Source of the DNA: Streptomyces sp. NBC_00414
GTDB lineage: Bacteria > Actinomycetota > Actinomycetes > Streptomycetales > Streptomycetaceae
DNA: 64,000 nt
Assembly: GCF_036038375.1 (NCBI RefSeq)
Contig: NZ_CP107935.1
Location: 8,370,001 to 8,434,000 of the forward strand
Direction of reading: 5' to 3'
The number at the start of each line of letters is the position of its first letter. Within the stretch, counting starts at the first letter, position 1. Below are positions 40,532-48,500 of this stretch, in pieces. Made by a program: the position numbers and the translations under genes. The notes under the pieces were generated by a model. It saw nothing but the letters and a program-made list of their open reading frames with translations. It searched no databases and had not been told where the DNA came from.

Positions 40532-41850
40532 AGAAGCTCCTTCCCACGGGTCTCGGGCAGACCGATCAGGGCCAGTGCCGCGAGACCGTAGCCGATCGCG
40601 CCGAAGACCAGCGCGCCCCCGACACCCCAACTGTCGGCCAGGAAGCCCACCAGGGTCGGGAAGACCGCGCCCACGGCACGGCCGGTGTTGTACGTGAAGC
40701 CCTGCCCCGTGCCGCGTACGGCCGTCGGGTACAGCTCACTGAGGAACGAGCCGAAGCCGCTGAAGATCGCCGACATGCAGAACCCGAGCGGGAAACCGAG
40801 CACGAGGACAAGGGTGTTGGCGCCGCTCGGGATGTTCGCGTAGGCCAGGATGCAGATCGCCGAGAGGATCGCGAAGAGCAGGATGTTCCGTTTGCGGCCC
40901 AGCTTGTCGGTGAGGTAACCGCCGGTCAGATAGCCGATGAAGGCTCCGGAGATCAGGAACGCGAGGTAGCCGCCGGTGCCGACGACGGACAGTCCGCGGT
41001 CCGTCTTCAGATACGTCGGGACCCAGGTGGCCAGCGTGTAGTAACCGCCCTGGACGCCCGTGGAGAGCAGGACCGCGAAGATCGTCGTCTTCAGCAGTCC
41101 GGGCGCGGCGGCCGTGCCCGGCTTGAAGATCGCGGCGAAGGAACCCTTCCCGGGGCTCTCCTTACGGCGTTCGGCCGCCTCCGGGGCGTCCTTCACCTGG
41201 CGGCGCACCCAGACGACCAGCAGGGCCGGCAGGGCGCCGGTCCAGAACATCACGCGCCAGGCGATGTCGTCGTCGAGGAACTGGAAGACCAGCGTGTAGA
41301 CGACCACGGCGAGTCCCCAGCCCACGGCCCAGGCGCTCTGGACCGCGCCGAGCGTACGGCCCCGGTGTTCGGGGCTCGCGTACTCGGCGACCAGGATCGC
41401 GCCGACCGCCCACTCACCGCCGAAACCGAGGCCCTGGAGAGCGCGGAAGACCAGCAGGGTCTCGTAGTTCGGCGCGAAGCCGCAGGCCACCGTGAAGACC
41501 GCGTACGTGATGACGGTGATCATCAGTGCTTTGACGCGCCCGATCCGGTCCGCGATGACACCCGCGGCGGCGCCACCGATCGCGGACACGACCAGCGTGA
41601 CAGTCGTGAACAGCCCGGTCTGGCCACTGCTGAGACCGAAGTACGCGGCCAGGGCCACCATGCTCAGCGGCAGTGTGAAGTAGTCGTACGAGTCCAGGCC
41701 GTAGCCGCCGAACGCGCCGCCGAAGGCGCGGCGGCCGCGCGGCCCGAGGGCCCGCAGCCAGGCGAACGCACCCTCGTCGGCGGTGGGTTCACCCGCTCCG
41801 GGGCGCGTCTCGGTGGTGGGCGGGGCCTGCGGTGGAGGGGTCGTGCTCAT
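40528..41850 (-). CDS. MFS transporter in the 5-oxoproline/D-glutamate module
   Basis: A 440-residue twelve-span permease of the metabolite:H+ symporter group. The first loop has GVIADRIGRVKALM, an MFS signature between TM2 and TM3, and GFGGEWAVGAILVAEYASPEHRG is the typical TM4-TM5 region of acid and sugar symporters. The second half has GYLTGGYLTDKLGRKRN. Its substrate is unknown; import of D-glutamate, 5-oxoproline or a related organic acid fits the operon. It is the first gene of the operon, facing gntR, and the ATG at 41850 follows a long leader. Confidence 0.88.
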   Translation of the reverse strand: MSTTPPPQAPPTTETRPGAGEPTADEGAFAWLRALGPRGRRAFGGAFGGYGLDSYDYFTLPLSMVALAAYFGLSSGQTGLFTTVTLVVSAIGGAAAGVIADRIGRVKALMITVITYAVFTVACGFAPNYETLLVFRALQGLGFGGEWAVGAILVAEYASPEHRGRTLGAVQSAWAVGWGLAVVVYTLVFQFLDDDIAWRVMFWTGALPALLVVWVRRQVKDAPEAAERRKESPGKGSFAAIFKPGTAAAPGLLKTTIFAVLLSTGVQGGYYTLATWVPTYLKTDRGLSVVGTGGYLAFLISGAFIGYLTGGYLTDKLGRKRNILLFAILSAICILAYANIPSGANTLVLVLGFPLGFCMSAIFSGFGSFLSELYPTAVRGTGQGFTYNTGRAVGAVFPTLVGFLADSWGVGGALVFGAIGYGLAALALIGLPETRGKELL

Positions 41851-41968
41851 GGGCACCTCGCAGATGAGGGACGGGAGGGTGCTGGGGACTGAGCCGTGCC
41901 ATGCCGTGCGGAAGCCGTCGGTGCCGGGAGGAGGAGACAGTGCCCGCCGGGCCCGGTGCCTGATAAGC

Positions 41969-41998
41969 AAGGTAGAGGATCGTTGAACGATCCTTCAA
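41969..41998 (-). promoter_or_regulatory. Promoter of the MFS-pxp operon with perfect operator palindrome
   Basis: On the minus strand TTGAAG (41993-41998) and TACCTT (41969-41974) form a -35/-10 pair with an 18-bp spacer. The spacer is almost wholly occupied by AGGATCGTTGAACGATCCT (41976-41994), a perfect 9-1-9 palindrome. It lies between the divergent MFS and GntR genes, so GntR is the natural ligand and would repress by blocking the core promoter. Confidence 0.7.
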
Positions 41999-42041
41999 TA
42001 CCCATGTTGTTTCGTTCTTGTATCTGCGATTGAATTCGAGA

Positions 42042-42734
42042 GTGGCCGAACTGAACGGACTGGCGGACGACCGCGCGCTGCTGGGCCGCACCAGCACCGC
42101 CGAGCGGGTCTCGGACATCCTGCGGAGCCGGATCGCCGACGGGTACTTCCCGCCCGGCAAGCGCCTGTCCGAGGACAGCATCGGCGGCGCGCTCGGTGTC
42201 TCGCGCAACACGCTGCGCGAGGCGTTCCGGCTCCTCACGCACGAGCGGCTGCTGGTCCACCAGCTCAACCGGGGCGTGTTCGTACGGGTCCTGACCGTGG
42301 AGGACGTCGAGGACATCTACCGCACCCGCAGCCTCGTCGAATGCGCCGTCGTACGCGGACTCGGCAAGCCGCCGTACGCGGTGGACGGCCTCGCCGAGGC
42401 GGTCGCGGACGGCCGGCGGGCGGCCCACGAGGGTGACTGGAAGGGCCTGGGCACGGCCAACATCCACTTCCACCAGGAACTGGTGGCGCTCGCCGGCAGC
42501 GCCCGTACCGACGAGCTGATGCGCAGCGTTTTCGCCGAACTCCGGCTCGCCTTCCACCTCGTGGACGACCCGAAGCGCCTCCACGAGCCCTACCTGGCCC
42601 GCAACGGCCAGATCCTCCAGGCCCTCCAGACCGGCGACCGCGAGCAGGCGGAGAACTTGCTGGCGGTGTACTTGGACGACTCCCGCAAAAGGGTCACGGA
42701 GGTATACAGCCGCAGAGTGGCGGATCCCCTCTAG
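42042..42734 (+). CDS. GntR-family regulator (FadR/FCD type)
   Basis: A 230-residue regulator with an N-terminal winged helix (RVSDILRSRIADGYFPPGKRLSEDSIGGALGVSRNTLREAFRLL region) and an all-helical FCD domain with the metal/ligand histidines around NIHFHQELVALAG and the helix AFHLVDD. It is divergent from the MFS-DUF1445-pxpABC operon and probably senses 5-oxoproline, glutamate or a related acid. The start is taken as GTG at 42042 because it fits the boundary of conserved sequence; TTG at 42018 would add eight residues. The operator candidate is at 41976-41994. Confidence 0.87.
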   Translation: MAELNGLADDRALLGRTSTAERVSDILRSRIADGYFPPGKRLSEDSIGGALGVSRNTLREAFRLLTHERLLVHQLNRGVFVRVLTVEDVEDIYRTRSLVECAVVRGLGKPPYAVDGLAEAVADGRRAAHEGDWKGLGTANIHFHQELVALAGSARTDELMRSVFAELRLAFHLVDDPKRLHEPYLARNGQILQALQTGDREQAENLLAVYLDDSRKRVTEVYSRRVADPL

Positions 42735-42746
42735 CGAAGCCCCTCC

Positions 42747-42840
42747 AGGGGCGCGGGGAACGGCGCAGTCTTCTGCCCCTAAGGGGCGCGGGGAACGGCG
42801 CAATCTTTTGCTTTTAGGGGCGCGGGGAACGGCGCGACCA
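42747..42840 (+). repeat. Three tandem copies of the modular repeat
   Basis: Cores at 42747, 42782 and 42816 (spacing 35 and 34 bp) lie between the gntR stop and the next gene on the same strand, separated by T-rich spacers (CAATCTTTTGCTTTT). If the repeat ends transcripts, it would isolate gntR from the SMC-like operon. Confidence 0.85.
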
Positions 42841-42901
42841 CCCCACCGCACCCAGCGGAGCGTTTCGGTGGATGTCAGACCAAGCACCTAGTCTGTGCAC
42901 C

Positions 42902-44428
42902 GTGACTCCGCCCGCACCGACACCCCCCGCTCCGCCCCAGCTCAGCGCAGCGCCCCGCCCCGCACCGGGCCCGGCCGCCGACGAGGGCCTGGCGCGGCGG
43001 CTGCGCGCGCTCGCCTGCACGGCGCCGCTGCACGACCTCGACGTACGCAAGGCGAACCTCGCGGGCGAGTACTCGGTGTACGGCATGGCGGAGGTGGCCC
43101 TCGCCTCCATCGACCTCATCACTCTGAACATGGACTTCGACACGGGCGCCGACCACGACCAGATAGTGGCCAGGCTCATCCCGCGCATCGCCGCCCAGGC
43201 CCCGCGGCGGCCCGTCGCCGAGCACGAGCGGGTGGCCCGCTGGGTCCTGGAGAACCTGATCAACGTCGGCAGCGTCGACCGGGGCTTCCGGGCCGTGTAC
43301 GGCACGTTCGCGACCGACGGCTCGTACGTGCGCCGTGACTACGACTTCAAGCTGATCGAGGAGGTGGCGGGTTACGGGGGGAGCGTGTACCTCCGTACGA
43401 CGGACGAGGCGGTCAACGTCCTCGTGGGCGCCCTCGACACCGACGTCACCAGCGCGCAGATCGCCGCCGAGGTCAAGCTGGAGGTGCTGATCAGCCGGGG
43501 CCGCCTCGCGGACGCCCAGCTTGCCGCCGAGCAGGCCCGCTACCGGACCGTGCAGTACTCGGAGACGCTCCGCAGGGCCCTGGACGCGACCCGGCGCAAC
43601 GTCCGGGCGGTGGACTGGCTGCAGGCCGTGCCCGACATGATCGCCGAGGCCCTCGACCACGTGGCCGACCGCTACCGGCACGAGAACGCGATCCTCACCA
43701 ACATCCGCAAGGCGCGCGACGAGTCGGAGGACCCTGAGCAGAAGCGCCGCGCCGCCGAACTGGTCGACATCGTCAAGGACTGCATCCGGCGCCACACGCA
43801 GTTGCAGTCCCGGCTCCTGGAGGCCGGGCCGCTGTTCCGTGCCGAGCAGGACCGGCAGGCCTTCGCGACTCCGATGACGACCTCCGGGATAGACCTCTAC
43901 GGGCATCTCGTCGCGCCCGTGCTGCCGCTGCCCATGGAGCAGGCGCTGCGGGTGACCGACGTCTTCTTCGCGCGCGGCACGGGGCTGCGCACCCCCGCGT
44001 CCGTCCGGGTCGGGGATCTGGTCGACCTGCTGCTGACACCGCCGGTGGAGCGGGAGCACCTGGGCGCCGAGATGCCCGAACCGGATCTGATCGCCACGCC
44101 GGACGACAGCCGGTTCAGCGAGGAGCAGCTCGCCGCGGCCATGGTGCTGCTCGACCTGCCGGCCGACGCGCCGCGCCGGCTGTCCGGGCTGCTCGCGGAC
44201 GCGCGGCGGCAGGATCCCGAACTGCCGTACCTGGTCGCCCTGCTGGCGGTGCACGCGGCCAGTCCGCCGGTCGGTACCGCGTATCGGCAGGGCGAGGAGC
44301 GACTGCTGTTCGCCGTGGACGACGGGGTCGAGCTGGACGATCCGGAGTTCGGCGGGGCGGATCTCATCGTGGGGATGGCTCTGCTGGACGTGGCCGGGAT
44401 GACGGCCGGCCGGACGGAGGTCGCGTGA
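42902..44428 (+). CDS. Kleisin/MukF- or JetA-like subunit of an SMC-type complex
   Basis: A 508-residue soluble, mostly helical protein. Residues ~25-140 look like a winged-helix dimerisation part (VARWVLENLINVGSVDRGFRAVYGTFATDGSYVRRDYDFKLIEEV). This is followed by a long helical bundle (QIAAEVKLEVLISRGRLADAQLAAEQARYRT; RYRHENAILTNIRKARDESEDPEQKRRAAELVDIVKDCIRR) and a more globular C-terminus. This order fits MukF, MksF or JetA kleisins. The GTG at 42902 is chosen because TAGTCT at 42889-42894 is a -10-like box placed for a leaderless mRNA starting at that GTG; ATG at 42872 would add ten residues. The assignment rests mainly on context with the next two genes. Confidence 0.6.
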   Translation: MTPPAPTPPAPPQLSAAPRPAPGPAADEGLARRLRALACTAPLHDLDVRKANLAGEYSVYGMAEVALASIDLITLNMDFDTGADHDQIVARLIPRIAAQAPRRPVAEHERVARWVLENLINVGSVDRGFRAVYGTFATDGSYVRRDYDFKLIEEVAGYGGSVYLRTTDEAVNVLVGALDTDVTSAQIAAEVKLEVLISRGRLADAQLAAEQARYRTVQYSETLRRALDATRRNVRAVDWLQAVPDMIAEALDHVADRYRHENAILTNIRKARDESEDPEQKRRAAELVDIVKDCIRRHTQLQSRLLEAGPLFRAEQDRQAFATPMTTSGIDLYGHLVAPVLPLPMEQALRVTDVFFARGTGLRTPASVRVGDLVDLLLTPPVEREHLGAEMPEPDLIATPDDSRFSEEQLAAAMVLLDLPADAPRRLSGLLADARRQDPELPYLVALLAVHAASPPVGTAYRQGEERLLFAVDDGVELDDPEFGGADLIVGMALLDVAGMTAGRTEVA

Positions 44429-44493
44429 GCGGTTTCCTGAGCAGGGCGGGGTGCTGCGGGCGGGTTGTGACGTGCGGGCCGTCCGTGGCCGGG

Positions 44494-44514
44494 CGCGCAG
44501 TTCCCCGCGCTCCT
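44494..44514 (-). repeat. Single inverted copy of the modular repeat inside the SMC-like operon
   Basis: GCGCGCAGTTCCCCGCGCTCC matches the inverted core of the repeat family with two changes. It lies in the 165-bp gap between the first and second genes of the operon, so it may lower expression of the downstream genes. Confidence 0.6.
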
Positions 44515-44593
44515 GGGGGCGCTCCCGAGGGGCCGCCTGACCTGGGCCCCGATATTCACGAGGGCCGTGTTTTCGTAGCAAGGAGTCTCAGTC

Positions 44594-45472
44594 GTGAGTG
44601 AGCAGGTCGAGTGGAGTGAGCCGGAGGCGGTCACCGCGGCGGTGAGTGCCCCCGTCACCCCTGCCGACACCGCGGACGCGGCACGGCTCGTGGCCTTCGG
44701 GCTGCAGCCCAAGACGCAGCCCGCGCGGGATCAGGAGTACGCCGAGCTGCTGCGGCGCTACCGCGAGGATCCCCCCTTCGCGCGGCTCGCCGACGCCGTG
44801 GCCACCGGGCTCGGGCTCGTCGTGCTTGAGGTGTCCCCGCGGGCCGGGATGGCGGTCACCGCCGCCGAGGACTCGGTGTTCGCCGTGCGCATGGGCGACT
44901 ACGCGCGGCGGGCGTCCGCCGACTCGGGCGACCGGTTCCTGCACGGACTCGCCCACCTCGCCGTCGCCGCCCTGGCCTTCCCGCGGCCAGAGGATCTCGC
45001 GGACGACGGATACATCGGGCGCGTGTCGGTCAACGGCGTCGACGCGTTCGTACGGCAGGCCTGCCGGCGCCTGGAGGAGCGGGCCGAGGAGCTGGGGGAG
45101 AACACCGACCCGGCCACGGACGCGCCGGGCCTTGAGGCCGCCTGGCGGATCTGGGCGCGGCGCAGCTCCGCCGGGGCCACCAAGGACGCGCGAAGACTGG
45201 CCGGTTCGACCACCGGCATCGTCGGCAAGGCGGCCGCGTTCCTCACCGACTCCGGGTTCCTGCAGCGCACCGGGGACGACGGCGGAGGGACGTACCGGAC
45301 GACCGCTCGTTATCAGCTCCAGGTACGGGACATGGCGGGCAGCGCCGCCCTGGCCGAGCTGCTGGAGCTGGGCGTCGTGCCGGTGACCGACGGCACCGCG
45401 AGCCTGATGCCCGCCGAGGACGGCGACGATCTGGAGCTGGCCGCCGACGCAGGGCTGCCGTTCCACTCGTAA
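44594..45472 (+). CDS. MukE/JetB-like small subunit of an SMC-type complex
   Basis: A 292-residue soluble protein. Residues ~45-130 (YAELLRRYREDPPFARLADAVATGLGLVVLEVSPRAGMAV) and ~190-235 (LAGSTTGIVGKAAAFLTDSGFLQRTGDDGGGTYRTTARYQLQV) look like two winged-helix modules, the architecture of MukE and JetB proteins. The C-terminal ~40 residues are acidic. AAGGAG stands 8 bases before the GTG. It lies between the kleisin-like gene and the SMC-like gene, the usual position of this subunit. Sequence similarity alone is weak, so confidence comes from order, size and fold pattern. Confidence 0.6.
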   Translation: MSEQVEWSEPEAVTAAVSAPVTPADTADAARLVAFGLQPKTQPARDQEYAELLRRYREDPPFARLADAVATGLGLVVLEVSPRAGMAVTAAEDSVFAVRMGDYARRASADSGDRFLHGLAHLAVAALAFPRPEDLADDGYIGRVSVNGVDAFVRQACRRLEERAEELGENTDPATDAPGLEAAWRIWARRSSAGATKDARRLAGSTTGIVGKAAAFLTDSGFLQRTGDDGGGTYRTTARYQLQVRDMAGSAALAELLELGVVPVTDGTASLMPAEDGDDLELAADAGLPFHS

Positions 45473-45575
45473 CCGACCCGGATCCGACCCGGCCGGGCCC
45501 GATCCCCCCGACCACTGACCCCCTCGAAACCCTCCCGCCACTTCCCCCCACCGCTTACGACTACGAGAGTCCGCC

Positions 45576-48500
45576 ATGTACGAGCTGTCCCGGGTCCGCC
45601 TCTACTCCATCGGGCCGGCCGGTGCGCGCTACGCCGACACCGTGCTGGACCTGCGCGGAGTCGGCGGCCTTGTGCCCGACCCCGCGCCCACCCAGGCGGA
45701 GTTCTTCCAGGAGGAGCCCGTCGGACCGCCGCGCCGCCCCGCACCCGCCGGTGTGCTCTTCCTGGAGAACGGCGGCGGCAAGTCCGTACTGCTCAAGCTG
45801 ATCTTCTCGGTGATGCTGCCCGGCCACCGGAACACCCTGGGCGGCGCCAGCTCCGGCGTGCTGCGCAAGTTCCTGCTCGCGGACGACTGCGGGCACGTGG
45901 CCCTGGAGTGGCAGCACACGCTCACCGGTGAGTGCGTCGTGGTCGGCAAGGTCAGTGAGTGGCGCGGACGGCAGGTCTCCAACGACCCGCGGAAGTTCGC
46001 CGAGGCCTGGTACTCCTTCCGGCCCGGACCCGGGCTGAGCCTGGACAACCTGCCGGTCGCCGAGGCCACCGTCGTGCGACCGCCCGTGGAGGGCGTCTCG
46101 GGCGCGCAGGGCCGACGGCGCACCATGAAGGGCTTCAGGGACGCGCTCACCGAGGCGGGCAAGGCGTACCCGCACCTCGAAGTGCACTGGGAGGAGATCC
46201 ACGACCGGTGGATCGAACACCTCGGTGACCTGGGCCTGGACCCAGAACTGTTCCGCTACCAGCGCGAGATGAACGCCGACGAGGGCGAGGCCGCCGGTCT
46301 CTTCGCAGTCAAGAAGGACTCCGACTTCACCGACCTGCTGCTGCGCGCGGTCACCGACACCAGGGACACCGACGGCCTCGCCGACCTGGTGGGCGGATTC
46401 GGCAACAAGCTGGGACGACGCGCCGAACTCATCGCCGAACGGGAGTTCACCGCCGGATCCGTGGACCTGCTCGGACGGATCGTCGAAGCGGCCGGCGCAC
46501 GCTCCCACGCGCGCGACATCCACACGGCCGCCGAGCGGCGTACGCGCACACTGGCCCGGCGGCTCTCCGCGCGCGCCGTGCTGGAGCGCGGCCGCACCGG
46601 CGACCTCGCCCAGCAGGTCACCACCGCCGCCCACCGGGTCACCGACGCGGCGGATGCCAGGGAACGCAGCGCACTGATCGCGGCCGAACTGGCCTACCGG
46701 CACGCCTCGCTGGCACTCGCCGGAGCGGAGAAGGGCGCGGCCGCGCAGAAGAAGGAACTCGCCGACGCGCGCACCCTGCACTCGGCATGGCAGGCGGCGG
46801 AAGCCGTGCTGCGGCACCGCGCGGCAGCCGACCGCTCCACGCGCGTGGCGGCCGCGATCCTTGAGGCCGAGCGGGACGCCGCACCGGCCCTCGCCGCACG
46901 TTCGCGGGCCGCCGTCGATCTCGTACGTGCCCTGCACGCGGCGGCCGAAGGGGCCGAGGCGGTCGCCAACGAGGAGGAGGAGCGGTCCAGTTCGCTCCAG
47001 GAGGTCGGCGAGGCCGCCCACCGGGACGCGACGGCCGCCGCCACCGAGGCCCAGCGCGCCCGCAGTGAGGTCGGCCATCTGCGCCAGCGCCTCGGCGAGG
47101 TCGAGCAGGAGACCGCCGAGGCGGTGCGGGCCGGCTGGCTCGACGACACCGCCCCCGACGCCGACCCGGCCCGTGCCGCGCTCGCCGCCAGCGACGCCGA
47201 GAAGACGGCCGTCGCCGCGTGGGACACCGCGCGCGAGGCGTCCCGCCGCACCGCGGACCATGCCCGGGAAGCCGCGTCCGTCGAGTCCCGGGCCGAGCTC
47301 ACCGCGGCCCGCGCGGCCGACGCGGCGACGGCGGCCGAGCACGCGTACGACGCGGAACGGCGTATCGCCCAGGCGCTGGCGGGCGAGGAGCGGCTCGCCG
47401 AACTGCTCAGCCTGCCCGGCGCCTCCGGCGGTTCGGCAGGCTCCGGGCGCCCGTCGCTGCCCGGGCCCCGGCACGCGGTCGCCACCGACGACAGCGCCGA
47501 CGGCGGGAGCGCCCCGGCGACAGGAGCCCCCGACGGCTCCGCGGCCGACGGGCCCCTCACGCCCCGCGAACTGGACCACTACGCCGACGAGCTCCGACAG
47601 CTCCTCGACGACACCGTCACCTCCGCCGAACGACAGCTCTTCGAACTGCGGACCGCCGCGGCCGACGACTCCCGCATCCTCGGCGCGCTCGGCGACGGCG
47701 GACTGCTGCCGCCCGGCCCCGACGTGCTCGCCACCGTGGAGTACCTCGGCGAGCACGGCATCCCCGCGCTGCCCGGCTGGCGCTACCTCGCGCAGGCCGT
47801 CGACCCCGTCGACCACGCGCGCGTGATGGCCGCCCGGCCCGAACTGGTCGACGGCGTGATCATCACGGACCCGGACACCCACGCGCGGGCCCGGGACGCA
47901 CTCACCGACGCCGCGCTGCTCCCGCGCTCCACCGTGGCCGTCGGTACGGCCGCCGCGCTCCTCGCCCCGACCCCGGCCCCCGGCGCGGGCGGCGACGACG
48001 TCTTCCTCGTACCGCCGAACCCGGCCATGCACGACGAGCACGCCGCCGACGAGGAGCGGCAGGCGCTGCGCAGGCGCGCGGCCGAACGGGACGACGAGAT
48101 CCGCGTGTCGGCGGCCCGGCTCGCCAAGGACCGCGAGCTCGCCGCGCGGCTCGCCTCCTGGCGGACGGGCTGCCCGGCGGGGCGGCTCACCGAACTGGCC
48201 ACGGCGGCCGGTGACGCGCGTACCTTCGCCGAGGAGGCCGAGGCCGAGCTCGCCGAGGCGCGAGCCGCGCGGACCGAGGCCGACGAGGCGGCGGCCGAGG
48301 CGGCCCACGCGCGCGACGAACGGCAGGAGGCCGCACAGCGCGCCCGGCGCGGGGCCGACGCGCTCGCCGGACTCGCCTTCCGGCTGCGCGAACGCGCCGC
48401 CTGGCAGGTCAAGGTGCGCGAACTCGCCGACGACGCGGCCGAGTCGGAGGCCCGCGCCCAGGCCTGTCTGGAGCGGGCCCGCGCCGCCGACGAGGACCGG

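Noticed and set aside
42735..42901. The short-period repeats considered as a CRISPR array
   Set aside because: The units have near-identical short spacers, occur at many loci and no cas gene is present in the window.
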